From positions 1 to 64,000 of the forward strand of contig JBFOME010000011.1 of the NCBI GenBank assembly GCA_040830705.1: a stretch of DNA of 64,000 bases, read 5' to 3'. Position 1 is the stretch's first letter, and every line of letters begins with the position of its first letter. Made by a program: the position numbers and the translations under genes. This document shows, one piece after another, positions 16,946 through 25,567 of the stretch. The notes below the pieces were generated by a model. It searched no databases. It was not told where the DNA came from and saw nothing but the letters and a program-made list of their open reading frames with translations. This DNA comes from Ruegeria_C sp040830705 (lineage in GTDB: Bacteria; Pseudomonadota; Alphaproteobacteria; Rhodobacterales; Rhodobacteraceae).

Positions 16946-17415
16946 TACGTCGAAACAGGCTTGTTCTGACGGCTACAGCCACCTCGACCGCGCTGCTGGT
17001 TGGTGCCTATGTCAGCCAGTTCTTCGGGTGGGAACCCTGCGCCATGTGTCTGTGGCAGCGCTGGCCGCATCTTGCCGCCATCATCGCCGGGCTGTGCGCC
17101 CTGGCCGTGCCGGGCCCGATCTTTCCCATGCTTGGAGCAGCGGCATCGGCCACGACCGGCGGCATTGCGATCTTTCACAGCGGGGTGGAACGCAAATGGT
17201 GGGACGGCCCCGCCAGTTGCACTGGCAGCGGCGACGGTCTGAGCGGCATTAGCGGCGATGCGCTGCTGCCGGGCGGTGCCGATCTGGCGCCGCTGGTGAT
17301 GTGCGACACGTTGCAGCCCTTCCTTTTGGGCCTGACCATGGCGAACTGGAATGCGCTGTTCTCAGCGTTTCAGGTGTTTGTCTGGATCTCGGCGGCGCGC
17401 GCGGGTCGCGGCTGA
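16942..17415 (+). CDS. dsbB: disulfide bond formation protein DsbB
   Basis: 157 residues, four hydrophobic segments. DsbB reoxidises periplasmic DsbA and passes electrons to quinone. The first redox pair is Cys33/Cys36 (C-A-M-C followed by L-W-Q-R, close to the DsbB consensus), the second is Cys93 and Cys121 in the second periplasmic loop. It starts at TTG, overlapping the upstream stop by TTGA, with GTGAGG ahead of it. It ends directly against the convergent Lrp-type gene. Confidence 0.92.
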   Translation: MIRRNRLVLTATATSTALLVGAYVSQFFGWEPCAMCLWQRWPHLAAIIAGLCALAVPGPIFPMLGAAASATTGGIAIFHSGVERKWWDGPASCTGSGDGLSGISGDALLPGGADLAPLVMCDTLQPFLLGLTMANWNALFSAFQVFVWISAARAGRG

Positions 17416-17841
17416 TCAGACCGTTTTCTTGGTCGACAGCAGCAGGCTCGTCTCGCTGGTCTGCACCCCTTCGAAAGTGCGTATCCGGGCCAGCGCCCGG
17501 TCCAGTTCCTCAAGCGTTTCGGTGCCAAGCTCGACGATCAGATCCCAGCGACCGTTGGTGGAATGGATCGCGCGAACCTCGGTTAAGCCCTGAAGTTGGC
17601 GGGTGATCCGCTGGGCGCCGCGCCCTTCGATCCCGATCATCATCAGCCCGCGGACCGGGTCCTGCAGCGTGTCCTCCTTCAGCACTACCGAAAAGCCCAG
17701 GATATCACCGCGCTGGATCAGCCGCTCGATCCTGGCCCGGACCGTGGTGCGCGATAGGTTCAGCTGAATCGCAAGGTCGGACAGTGACGCGCGCGCGTCG
17801 CGACGCAGGGCTGAAACCAGCCGTTCATCCGTTTTGTCCAT
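17416..17841 (-). CDS. Lrp/AsnC family transcriptional regulator
   Basis: 141 residues. The N-terminal winged helix has D-E-R-L-V-S-A-L-R-R-D-A-R-A-S-L-S-D-L-A (to about 25) and recognition-helix residues L-S-R-T-T-V-R-A-R-I. The C-terminal half is the RAM/ASNC ligand domain (about 65-135). It is transcribed divergently from the arginase-CtlX-ornithine cyclodeaminase operon with about 105 bp between the starts, the classic layout for a local regulator that senses an amino acid such as arginine or ornithine. The ligand is inferred from context. Confidence 0.9.
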   Translation of the reverse strand: MDKTDERLVSALRRDARASLSDLAIQLNLSRTTVRARIERLIQRGDILGFSVVLKEDTLQDPVRGLMMIGIEGRGAQRITRQLQGLTEVRAIHSTNGRWDLIVELGTETLEELDRALARIRTFEGVQTSETSLLLSTKKTV

Positions 17842-17946
17842 TTTATCTTCTCGTTTCGATCAAATTGCCTGCTAAACGATCAAATTTCCCTCTGGATTGC
17901 AATCCATTTTGAACAGTATCTGAAAGATGACCCAATTCACAGGCAA

Positions 17947-18876
17947 ATGACGATGTCCAGGAAATGCATTCTGATCGGTGCTCCGATCGATAGTGGAAAG
18001 CGCCGCACCGGGTGCCTGATGGGCCCCGATTCCTATCGCACCGCAGGGCTGGCCGAAGCACTTGGCGACCTCGGCCACATTGTCGAGGATATGGGCAACC
18101 TGAGCCCCGCCTCACATGGCCAAGAACCCGACGATACCCATCTGCACCAGCCGAACCGCACCATCGGCTGGACGCACCGGTTGATCCGCGCCGGTCAGGA
18201 GGCAGCGCAGCGTGGCTTGCCGATCTTTCTCGGCGGCGATCACGCGCTCGCCCTCGGCAGCGTGGCTGGAATGGCGAACCATGCCGCAACGGTTGATCGC
18301 CCGCTCTTTGTATTGTGGCTGGATGCCCATAGCGACTTTCACACGCCCGAGACCACTGCTTCTGGCAATCTACATGGCACACCGCTAGGCTATGTTACCG
18401 GGCGTGGCGGCTTCACCGGCTTCCCAGCGATCACCAATCCGGTGCCGGAAGAGAACATCTGTATCATCGGGTTGCGCTCGGTCGACACGGCAGAGCGTGA
18501 GGCGCTGCAAAACTCGAATATCCGCTTTCACGACATGCGCCAGATCGACGAGCACGGCATCGCTCGCCCGCTTGCCGCGTTCCTCGATCATGTGGCCAGC
18601 CAGAACGGGATGCTGCATGTCTCGCTCGATGTAGACTTCCTCGACCCATCAATCGCACCGGCTGTTGGCACCACCGTGCCGGGCGGCGCCACCATGCGAG
18701 AAGGGCATCTGGTGATGGAGATGATCAGTGACAGCGGGCTGATGACTTCGCTCGATCTGGTCGAGTTGAACCCGTTTCTGGACGAGCGCGGGCGCACCGC
18801 GCATCTGATGGTCGATCTTGCCGCTTCGGCGCTGGGACGCCGCGTCTTTGATCGCCCCACAAGGAGCTTCTCGTGA
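17947..18876 (+). CDS. rocF: arginase
   Basis: 309 residues of the ureohydrolase family, hydrolysing arginine to ornithine and urea. The binuclear Mn ligands are visible: His99 in G-G-D-H-A-L-A, Asp126/His128/Asp130 in D-A-H-S-D, and Asp228/Asp230 in S-L-D-V-D-F-L-D-P. The arginase-type segment S-G-N-L-H-G-T-P follows at 139-146 and V-E-L-N-P near the C-terminus. First gene of a three-gene operon. Its stop overlaps the next start (GTGA). The product ornithine is the substrate of the third gene. Confidence 0.95.
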   Translation: MTMSRKCILIGAPIDSGKRRTGCLMGPDSYRTAGLAEALGDLGHIVEDMGNLSPASHGQEPDDTHLHQPNRTIGWTHRLIRAGQEAAQRGLPIFLGGDHALALGSVAGMANHAATVDRPLFVLWLDAHSDFHTPETTASGNLHGTPLGYVTGRGGFTGFPAITNPVPEENICIIGLRSVDTAEREALQNSNIRFHDMRQIDEHGIARPLAAFLDHVASQNGMLHVSLDVDFLDPSIAPAVGTTVPGGATMREGHLVMEMISDSGLMTSLDLVELNPFLDERGRTAHLMVDLAASALGRRVFDRPTRSFS

Positions 18877-19802
18877 GTATCATACAGGCCCCCTCCTCGG
18901 TGGTGATGATCCGGCCGCACGCCTTTCATCCCAACCCCGAAACCAGCGCCGATAACGCGTTCCAGTCGCAGGCCGAGGATGACGGCGTGTCCATCCGTGC
19001 CCGCGCCGAGTTTGACGCCGCCGCCAAAACCCTGCGCGACGCGGGTGTGACGGTGCATGTCTTCGACGATTTCGGTGACAGCGATACACCCGACAGCGTG
19101 TTCCCGAACAACTGGTTTTCTACCCACACGGGCGGCCATATTGCGCTTTATCCGATGTATGCCGAAAACCGCCGCCGCGAACGCCGGCCCGACGTGATCG
19201 AGATGCTCAAACATGATTACCGCGTCTCTGAAGTGATCGACTATAGCGGTCTGGAACGGGACGGTCTGGCGCTGGAAGGCACGGGGGCAATGGTGCTCGA
19301 CCATATCGGGCGCATCGCCTATGTGGCTCAGTCCAACCGCGCCGATCCGGTGCTGCTGGAGCGGTTCTGTGCGCATTTCAACTATGAACCGATCTGTTTT
19401 GACGCCGTTGATGCGCAAGGCACCGCGATCTATCACACCAATGTGCTGATGGGGATCGGAACCGATTACGCGCTGATCTGCCTCGACATGATCCCCGACC
19501 CCGAACGCCGCCAGACCGTCGCCGAGCGGCTGGCCGAGAACGGGCGCGCGGTGATCGACCTGACCCATGATCAGATCGGTGATTTCGCTGGAAACGCCAT
19601 CGAATTGACCGGGACCGAGCGGCTGCTGGCCCTGTCATCCCGCGCCTATGACGCACTGCGCCCGGATCAACTGGCCATTATCGAGCGTTCGGCCAAACCG
19701 CTGCCGCTCAGCATCCCCACAATCGAAACCGCCGGAGGCTCGGTGCGCTGCATGCTTGCCGGCATCCACCTGACCCGTCGCCCCGAAAGGACTGCCCAAT
19801 GA
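18873..19802 (+). CDS. CtlX-like amidinohydrolase (citrulline or dimethylarginine hydrolase family)
   Basis: 309 residues of the guanidino-group-modifying superfamily that includes arginine deiminase, DDAH and citrulline-utilisation hydrolase CtlX. Candidate catalytic residues are Glu135 in L-A-L-E-G-T-G, His188 in I-Y-H-T-N-V-L and nucleophile Cys293 in G-G-S-V-R-C-M. Substrate segment P-N-N-W-F-S-T-H occurs at about 78-85. It starts with GTG overlapping the arginase stop and its own stop overlaps the next start, so all three are coupled. Sitting between arginase and ornithine cyclodeaminase, it probably feeds citrulline or a substituted arginine into the ornithine-proline route. The exact substrate cannot be told from sequence. 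Confidence 0.85.
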   Translation: MSIIQAPSSVVMIRPHAFHPNPETSADNAFQSQAEDDGVSIRARAEFDAAAKTLRDAGVTVHVFDDFGDSDTPDSVFPNNWFSTHTGGHIALYPMYAENRRRERRPDVIEMLKHDYRVSEVIDYSGLERDGLALEGTGAMVLDHIGRIAYVAQSNRADPVLLERFCAHFNYEPICFDAVDAQGTAIYHTNVLMGIGTDYALICLDMIPDPERRQTVAERLAENGRAVIDLTHDQIGDFAGNAIELTGTERLLALSSRAYDALRPDQLAIIERSAKPLPLSIPTIETAGGSVRCMLAGIHLTRRPERTAQ

Positions 19803-20860
19803 CCCCCTCCGACAAGGCGCTCGTGCCATTTGTCTCCGTCGATCACATGATGCAGCTCATCCACCATATCGGCGTGGAAGAGATGATGCGCGGCATCGCG
19901 GACTACATCGAAGATGATTTCCGCCGCTGGGAGTTGTTCGACAAGACCCCGCGTGTTGCCAGCCACTCGGATGTAGGCGTGATCGAGTTGATGCCGACCT
20001 CGGATGGCGAGATGTACGGGTTCAAATACGTCAATGGCCACCCCAAGAACACCAAGGAAGGGTTGCAGACCGTCACCGCCTTTGGCCTGCTGGCCAATGT
20101 CGAAACCGGCTATCCCATGCTGTTGAGCGAGATGACCATGCTGACAGCGCTGCGCACGGCGGCCACGTCGGCCATGGTGGCCAAGCATCTGGCGCCCAAG
20201 GGCTCTGACACGATGGCGATGATCGGCAATGGCGCGCAATCCGAATTCCAGACACTGGCGATGAAGGCCATCTGCGGACTGAAATCGGTACGTCTTTACG
20301 ACATCGACCCGGCGGCGACCGAAAAATGTGCCGCAAACCTCGCCGCGCAAGGCATCGAGGTAGTGAAGTGCAAAACGCCCGAAGAGGCGATCGAAGGCGC
20401 GCAGATTCTCACCACCTGCACCGCCGACAAGCAATATGCCACGATCCTGAGCGACAATATGGTTGGCAGCGGCGTGCATATCAACGCCATCGGCGGTGAC
20501 TGCCCGGGCAAGACCGAACTCGCCGCAGGCATCCTGCACCGGTCGGACATCTTCGTGGAATACCCGCCCCAGACGCGGATCGAGGGCGAGATTCAACAGT
20601 TGGAGGACGACCACCCGGTCACAGAGCTTTGGCAGGTCATCACCGGCGCCGCACCGGGTCGTACATCGGATCGCCAGATCACCCTCTTTGACAGTGTGGG
20701 CTTCGCCATCGAGGATTTTTCGGCTTTGCGCTACGTGCGCGACCAGTTGGAGGCCACCGGCCTTTACCATGCGCTTGACCTTCTCGCCGACCCTGACGAT
20801 CCTCGCGACCTGTTCGGTATGCTGCAACGCGCGGCATCGGCTGACGCTTTGGCATCGTGA
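19799..20860 (+). CDS. ornithine cyclodeaminase
   Basis: 353 residues of the ornithine cyclodeaminase/mu-crystallin family, converting ornithine to proline and ammonia with bound NAD+. The dinucleotide motif is M-I-G-N-G-A-Q-S-E-F (141-150), preceded by the substrate-side segments G-F-K-Y-V-N-G-H-P-K-N and L-T-A-L-R-T-A-A. The ornithine/acid contact D-x-x-P-G-K-T-E occurs in G-G-D-C-P-G-K-T-E-L. It closes the arginine-to-proline operon, with an ATGA overlap to the gene before. Confidence 0.94.
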   Translation: MTPSDKALVPFVSVDHMMQLIHHIGVEEMMRGIADYIEDDFRRWELFDKTPRVASHSDVGVIELMPTSDGEMYGFKYVNGHPKNTKEGLQTVTAFGLLANVETGYPMLLSEMTMLTALRTAATSAMVAKHLAPKGSDTMAMIGNGAQSEFQTLAMKAICGLKSVRLYDIDPAATEKCAANLAAQGIEVVKCKTPEEAIEGAQILTTCTADKQYATILSDNMVGSGVHINAIGGDCPGKTELAAGILHRSDIFVEYPPQTRIEGEIQQLEDDHPVTELWQVITGAAPGRTSDRQITLFDSVGFAIEDFSALRYVRDQLEATGLYHALDLLADPDDPRDLFGMLQRAASADALAS

Positions 20861-20872
20861 CATCTATCGGCT

Positions 20873-21748
20873 CTAGGCGCGGGTTTCTGCTTCAATCCAG
20901 CGCCGGAACAACCTGATCTTACTGAGGTTTCTGCGCGCCTCGGGGTAGACAAGCCAATGCGCCATTCCGTCGGTTGCAACCAGATCGAAAGGCTGGACCA
21001 ACCGGCCGGACGCAAGGTCGCTGGCAAAGAACCGGGGGGAGAGCATCGCGATACCGTGCCCTGCCATAGCGGCCTGCGCCGCTTCGGTTTGCGAGGCCAT
21101 GGACGTTCCGGTCATCCGATCCAGCGGGCTGGTATCGCAGCCCGCTCGTTCCAGCCAGATGCGCCAATAGGAATCGGTTGGGCAGATCAGCGGATAGTTG
21201 AATAGCTCCTTCGGAGTAGACGGCCCCGACCCCAGAGCAGGGCCAAAAATCGGCGCAAACTCCGTCGGCATCAGGTGATGGGCGCGCAATCCAGGAAAGT
21301 CGCCGTCGCCGTAGCGGATGGCTAGGTCGATCTCGGAGCGCGCGAAATCCGTTCGTTCCTCATTGGCATAGACCCGCACCGCAATCTCGGGGTTCGCAAT
21401 CTGGAAACGCCCGATATTGGGCGCCAGCCAATTGGCCGAAAAGCTCGGTGTGGCGCTGATGGTCAGCGTCGTCTGCTGATCCGTCTCAACCGCCTGAAAC
21501 GCAGTCCGCATCAGGTCGAAAGCTTCGACCACCGATTTGGCCAGCCTTTCGCCGTCGTGCGTCAGATGCACCTTGCGGGCCGCGCGGGCGAACAGGCGAA
21601 ACCCCAGACGTTCCTCTAGCACCCGGATCTGATAGCTGACTGAGGCTTGGCTCATTCCAAGCTCTTCCGCGGCGCGGGTAAAGCTCTGATGCCGTGCGGC
21701 AGCTTCAAAGGCGCGGATGGCAGCGAGGGAAGGAAGCGGCTGCACCAT
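20873..21748 (-). CDS. LysR family transcriptional regulator (GcvA-like)
   Basis: 291 residues. The N-terminal winged helix-turn-helix is clear (A-I-R-A-F-E-A-A-A-R-H-Q-S-F-T-R-A-A-E-E, then S-Q-A-S-V-S-Y-Q-I), followed by a type 2 periplasmic-binding-like effector domain. The start at M-V-Q-P-L-P is supported by AAGGTGG eight bases upstream. An in-frame GTG four codons earlier overlaps that ribosome site. It ends 12 bases from the convergent ornithine cyclodeaminase gene. No divergent metabolic target is adjacent apart from a small DUF1127 gene. Confidence 0.92.
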   Translation of the reverse strand: MVQPLPSLAAIRAFEAAARHQSFTRAAEELGMSQASVSYQIRVLEERLGFRLFARAARKVHLTHDGERLAKSVVEAFDLMRTAFQAVETDQQTTLTISATPSFSANWLAPNIGRFQIANPEIAVRVYANEERTDFARSEIDLAIRYGDGDFPGLRAHHLMPTEFAPIFGPALGSGPSTPKELFNYPLICPTDSYWRIWLERAGCDTSPLDRMTGTSMASQTEAAQAAMAGHGIAMLSPRFFASDLASGRLVQPFDLVATDGMAHWLVYPEARRNLSKIRLFRRWIEAETRA

Positions 21749-21854
21749 ACATAAATCCACCTTATGCTTTCATACTGTCTCTGCGTTTCACAAAGCGTCT
21801 GTATCCAACGATTATTGAACACAGATCATAGCAGTAAATCAGAAAGCATATCCC

Positions 21855-22004
21855 ATGCATAGACTGGCTTTGGGCATCAAACGCCACATGTCTCGCTGGC
21901 GCCCCCTGTCAACGCGGCCAAGACTTCGCCGCATGATCCATGTGGACCAATTGGACGACCATATGCTCAGGGATGTCGGGCTGCCGCCTAGAGGCGAGCG
22001 CTAG
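21855..22004 (+). CDS. small DUF1127 family protein
   Basis: 49 residues, arginine-rich. The C-terminal half reads I-H-V-D-Q-L-D-D-H-M-L-R-D-V-G-L-P, which is the DUF1127 signature (L-x-x-L-x-D-x-x-L-x-D-I/V-G-L). Small DUF1127 proteins in Alphaproteobacteria include RNA-binding, stress-induced regulators, for example CcaF1 in Rhodobacter. It is a single gene between two leftward genes, divergent from the LysR gene. Confidence 0.75.
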   Translation: MHRLALGIKRHMSRWRPLSTRPRLRRMIHVDQLDDHMLRDVGLPPRGER

Positions 22005-22013
22005 GCCAGCAGA

Positions 22014-22598
22014 TCAGGCGTCCAGCTCGGTGTCCCAGTAGAGGAAGTCGATCCAGCTTTCGTGCAGATGATTGGGCGGGAATTTCCGCCCTGTATTGCG
22101 CAATTCTTCAGCTTGCGGCCGGCGCGGGGGCTTGCGCAGGCTCATTCCCGCGCGGCGCAGGGATTTCGATCCTTTGCGCAGGTTGCAGGGCGCGCAGGCG
22201 GCGACCACATTCTCCCAACTCGTGACGCCGCCTGCCGCGCGTGGCACCACGTGGTCAAAGGTCAGATCACCCTTACTGCCGCAATACTGGCAGCGGAATC
22301 CGTCCCTCAGAAATAAATTAAAGCGCGTGAAGGCCACGCGCTTTTGAGGTTTTACATAGTCTTTCAGAACAACGACCGAAGGTATCCTGATTTCCGTCGA
22401 CGGACTTCGGACAACTTCGTCGTATTCCGCGACAATATCCACCCGATCAAGCCACGCGGCCTTGATGGCATCCTGCCAGGCCCAAAGTGACAAAGGATAA
22501 TAGGAAAGCGGCCTGTAATCCGCATTCAGCACCAGTGCCGGGTGCTGTTTCAGGGCGCCTGGTTCCCTGACAAATTCGGTCCTGAAATCGCCATCCAT
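22014..22598 (-). CDS. HNH endonuclease
   Basis: 194 residues. The HNH core carries zinc cysteines Cys103/Cys106 (C-Q-Y-C) and Cys135/Cys138 (C-A-P-C-N) around the catalytic His116 in T-F-D-H-V-V-P-R-A-A-G-G. The preceding domain (L-V-L-N-A-D-Y-R-P-L) is typical of a chromosomal, non-mobile HNH family common in Alphaproteobacteria; its role is unknown. I start at M-D-G-D-F, with GGAGAG ahead, rather than at an upstream start whose residues are not family-like. Confidence 0.88.
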   Translation of the reverse strand: MDGDFRTEFVREPGALKQHPALVLNADYRPLSYYPLSLWAWQDAIKAAWLDRVDIVAEYDEVVRSPSTEIRIPSVVVLKDYVKPQKRVAFTRFNLFLRDGFRCQYCGSKGDLTFDHVVPRAAGGVTSWENVVAACAPCNLRKGSKSLRRAGMSLRKPPRRPQAEELRNTGRKFPPNHLHESWIDFLYWDTELDA

Positions 22599-22811
22599 AA
22601 CTGACTCTCCACTCGCCCTGCTCTGTCCTCTTGTGACATCAGGGCGGGGAGCCCCGCCCCTGCCTTTGATATAACTATATATCGTGGTCGCGTCCTGACA
22701 AGCCTTGATTTTCCACAATATATCGCCCTCTTGCTAAGAGGATTCCGTAACAGGATCGTGACGGTTATCCACATGCTTGCCCACAAGGGTGCCGCCCGTT
22801 AGGACAGGGCC

Positions 22812-23387
22812 ATGAGCTGGTTCATCCGTTTCAACAAACCCTTCGACGTGCTGTCGCAATTCACTGATAAGAGCACTGAGGGCAGCCCGCGCCGAACGCT
22901 GTCGGAATTCATCGATCTGCCGGGTGTCTACCCGGCCGGGCGGCTGGATCGGGACAGCGAAGGGCTGATGCTGCTGACAGATGACGGTCGCTTACAGGCG
23001 CGGATCGCCGACCCCAGACACAAGATGTCCAAGACCTACTGGGCGCAGGTCGAGGGCATTCCCGATGATGCAGCGCTGAACGCCTTGCGCAAAGGCGTCA
23101 CGCTCAAGGACGGTGTGACCCGGCCCGCGCGTGCCCGGCTTATTGATGAACCGGAGAACCTCTGGCCGCGGACACCGCCGATCCGGGTGCGTAAATCCGT
23201 CCCCGACAGTTGGGTCGAACTGACCATTCGCGAGGGTCGCAACCGCCAGGTACGGCGCATGACGGCAGCGGTGGGTCACCCCACCCTGCGGCTGATCCGT
23301 TGCCGGATCGGCGAGTGGTCGCTGGACGGGCTTGAACCGGGCACCTGGGAGGCGCTGCCGCCGCCTGACAGAAAACGCGACAGATGA
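22812..23387 (+). CDS. 23S rRNA pseudouridine synthase, RluE-like
   Basis: 191 residues of the RsuA/RluB/E/F group without an S4 domain, as in RluE. The catalytic aspartate is Asp46 in A-G-R-L-D-R-D-S-E-G-L, and the family segments K-T-Y-W-A-Q-V-E-G and E-G-R-N-R-Q-V-R-R-M are intact. RluE modifies U2457 in E. coli 23S rRNA. The same target is inferred here. Its stop overlaps the start of the next gene. Confidence 0.9.
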   Translation: MSWFIRFNKPFDVLSQFTDKSTEGSPRRTLSEFIDLPGVYPAGRLDRDSEGLMLLTDDGRLQARIADPRHKMSKTYWAQVEGIPDDAALNALRKGVTLKDGVTRPARARLIDEPENLWPRTPPIRVRKSVPDSWVELTIREGRNRQVRRMTAAVGHPTLRLIRCRIGEWSLDGLEPGTWEALPPPDRKRDR

Positions 23388-23851
23388 TACAATCGGGCAT
23401 GACCGATGCGTTGCCCCCTGCCCCCGCGCCCTCCGCCATTCTCGAAGCCACGCTTTATGCCGAAGATCTCGATCTGGCCGAAGCGTTTTACGGCAAACTG
23501 CTGGGGCTCGAATGTATCCAGCGCATTGGCGAGCGGCATGTGTTTTTTCGGGTCGGCCCTGCGGTGCTTCTGATTTTTAACCCGCACAAGACGGTGCTGC
23601 CGCCCAGCAACCCCCGCCTGCCGGTGCCCGCCCATGGCGCACATGGTCATGGGCATGTCTGTTTCACCCTGGATCGCGATGCAATTGAGGCGATGCGATT
23701 ACGGCTGGCCGCCGCAAATGTCACAATCGACACCGCGTTTGACTGGCCCAACGGGGCCAGATCGCTCTATGTCCGCGATCCGGCTGGAAACTCAGTTGAG
23801 TTCGCGGAAGGTTGGCTTTGGGGGGCCGCAGAATCAGATTCAGTCGCCTAG
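23384..23851 (+). CDS. VOC (glyoxalase/bleomycin resistance) family protein
   Basis: 155 residues from the ATG that overlaps the upstream stop (ATGA). A start six codons later (M-T-D-A-L) is also possible. Two beta-alpha-beta-beta-beta modules are seen: I-L-E-A-T-L-Y-A-E-D-L near the start, then G-H-V-C-F-T-L-D, and A-R-S-L-Y-V-R-D-P-A-G-N-S-V-E-F-A with the metal-binding Glu typical of the family. Substrate unknown. It ends in a four-base overlap with the convergent monooxygenase gene. Confidence 0.85.
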   Translation: MIQSGMTDALPPAPAPSAILEATLYAEDLDLAEAFYGKLLGLECIQRIGERHVFFRVGPAVLLIFNPHKTVLPPSNPRLPVPAHGAHGHGHVCFTLDRDAIEAMRLRLAAANVTIDTAFDWPNGARSLYVRDPAGNSVEFAEGWLWGAAESDSVA

Positions 23852-24147
23852 ATCGGCGTCTTTTCTCCGGCCTCAAACCGCGAGATATCACGCGAGATGA
23901 CACCGATCGAACCAAGGGTTTTGCGGAACTCGGCCATATGCCGCGTCTCGAAATGCGCTTGCAACGCCGCCAGGCTGTCCCATTCCTCGTAAACGCGGAA
24001 CTTGGTTTCTGACCCGATCACCTGACTGAATTCGTAGATGATGCAGCCGTCTTCCTTGAGGGTTTCAGCAACCATCTTCTCGACCGCCGCTTTGGCGGTT
24101 TCCACGCCGTCAGGGGCAATTTCAACAACTCCGGTAACAGTCAGCAT
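23848..24147 (-). CDS. antibiotic biosynthesis monooxygenase (ABM) domain protein
   Basis: 99 residues, one dimeric alpha/beta-barrel domain. Family landmarks are C-I-I-Y-E-F in the middle, F-R-V-Y-E-E-W-D-S-L-A-A-L-Q-A-H and H-F-E-T-R-H-M-A-E-F. Relatives include YgiN-type quinol monooxygenases, which need no cofactor. The real substrate here is unknown. It is downstream of an esterase and a DNA glycosylase on the same strand. Confidence 0.88.
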   Translation of the reverse strand: MLTVTGVVEIAPDGVETAKAAVEKMVAETLKEDGCIIYEFSQVIGSETKFRVYEEWDSLAALQAHFETRHMAEFRKTLGSIGVISRDISRFEAGEKTPI

Positions 24148-24169
24148 CCGATGTGTCCTCTTTGATCTA

Positions 24170-24835
24170 TCAAAGGCTCAGCTTGTCTCGCATGAAGGCC
24201 AGCGCCACGCTCAGCCCGTCGGGTGCGATCCCATGGCCGGTGCCTTTCATTACATGGGCATAGACTTCCTTGAAGCCCGCTTCCTGCAGCGCCTCCGCGG
24301 CCTCGGGCAGCGATTGTGGCGGCACGACGTCATCAGCATCGCCATGCACCAGCAACACCGGCATTCGGCTGACAACCTCATCAACCAGCGCCTCGGGGGC
24401 GAGCAACCTGCCCGAGATGGCAACAATACCTGCCACCGGGTCTTCGCGCCGTGGTGCAACATGCAGGCTCATCATCGTGCCCTGGCTGAAGCCGAACAGC
24501 ACAACCTGTTCCGGCAGCACATCCTCATCCACCATCAGCGCGTCCAGATATGCGTTCAGATCATCACTCGCCGCAGCCATGCCGCGCATCGCCTCTTCTT
24601 CGGACGAGCCATCGATCCAGGGAATCGGAAACCACTGAAAGCCGTTTGGCATGCCGGGAATCTGCTCGGGCGCATCAGGGGCCACAAAAAGCGTGTCGGG
24701 CAGATGCTCGCCCAGCACATCGGCCAGCCCCAGCAGATCGGCCCCATTGGCGCCGTAGCCGTGCAGAAACACCACGACCGATCGTGTGGTGCCCGATTGC
24801 GGCTCTGTCCGGCCGGAGTTCAAAACACGCGTCAT
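24170..24835 (-). CDS. carboxylesterase/phospholipase family hydrolase
   Basis: 221 residues of the alpha/beta-hydrolase family of small carboxylesterases (acyl-protein thioesterase-like). The oxyanion segment V-F-L-H-G-Y-G-A-N-G-A-D, nucleophile serine in G-F-S-Q-G-T-M-M, aspartate in H-G-D-A-D-D-V-V-P and histidine in G-T-G-H-G-I-A form the triad. The start is the ATG that overlaps the DNA glycosylase stop by ATGA. A longer upstream reading would lie inside that gene. Confidence 0.9.
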   Translation of the reverse strand: MTRVLNSGRTEPQSGTTRSVVVFLHGYGANGADLLGLADVLGEHLPDTLFVAPDAPEQIPGMPNGFQWFPIPWIDGSSEEEAMRGMAAASDDLNAYLDALMVDEDVLPEQVVLFGFSQGTMMSLHVAPRREDPVAGIVAISGRLLAPEALVDEVVSRMPVLLVHGDADDVVPPQSLPEAAEALQEAGFKEVYAHVMKGTGHGIAPDGLSVALAFMRDKLSL

Positions 24836-25467
24836 CTGATACCTTCCCTGTCCTTGGCCACGCGGTAATAGGCCCAGAGCACGCGGGCCGCAACCGACCG
24901 CCATGGTGACCAGTCTTCGGCCATGGCGCGCAGTTCTTTTTCCTTGGGACGCTCCGGCAGATCATAAAGGTCCCTGGCCGCCTCCTGCAGCGCCAGATCG
25001 CCAGGTGCAAAGACATCGGCGCGCCCCAGCGAGAACATGGCGTAAATCTCGGCGGTCCAGGCGCCAATGCCCGGCACTTCGACCAGCGTCGCAATGACCT
25101 CATCGGAGGGCGCGTCGCGCAGGGCGTTGTAATCAATGCGTGCCTCGGCCAGCGCACGGGCGTAGCGGATTTTCTGGCGGCTCAGCCCCACCGCGCGCAA
25201 ATCATCGTCGCTAGCCCAGAAAATCTTGCGCGGCCCGGTCAGCTTTGCCGCCTTCATCCGCCCCCAGATCGCATTGGCCGAAGCAACGCTGACCTGCTGG
25301 CTGACAATGGCGCTGAGCAGTTCCGCAAACCCGTCCGGCTTACGCCGCAAGGGCAGCGGTCCGGTGAGCGTCATGGCATGGGACATGCGCGGGCATTGCG
25401 CGGCCAGCCAGCCGGCCCCTTCGGCAACGCAATCTGGCGTTTCGATGATCCGTTCGCTCTGTGCCAT
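24832..25467 (-). CDS. DNA-3-methyladenine glycosylase II (AlkA family)
   Basis: 211 residues of the HhH-GPD superfamily, excising alkylated bases. The helix-hairpin-helix is V-P-G-I-G-A-W-T-A (131-139), followed by the catalytic Asp157 in F-A-P-G-D-L-A-L. The preceding segment S-A-I-V-S-Q-Q-V-S is typical. The start at M-A-Q-S-E-R is chosen. The open frame runs a further 117 codons upstream, but that part is antisense to the divergent transporter gene and has shadow-like composition. There is no N-terminal Ada-like domain. Confidence 0.9.
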   Translation of the reverse strand: MAQSERIIETPDCVAEGAGWLAAQCPRMSHAMTLTGPLPLRRKPDGFAELLSAIVSQQVSVASANAIWGRMKAAKLTGPRKIFWASDDDLRAVGLSRQKIRYARALAEARIDYNALRDAPSDEVIATLVEVPGIGAWTAEIYAMFSLGRADVFAPGDLALQEAARDLYDLPERPKEKELRAMAEDWSPWRSVAARVLWAYYRVAKDREGIR

Positions 25468-25567
25468 CCCTGCCCAATCCAAGTTCGCGCGCCTGCGGCA
25501 CCGTAACCGCATCCGCCGCGCGCGCAAGCGCTTGTCGCGCCATGCAAACGGGGATACGGATGCAGGC

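Noticed and set aside
25226..25567. N-terminal extension of the MFS gene
   Set aside because: This segment is antisense to the glycosylase gene. The first membrane segment of the transporter follows the ATG at 25568.
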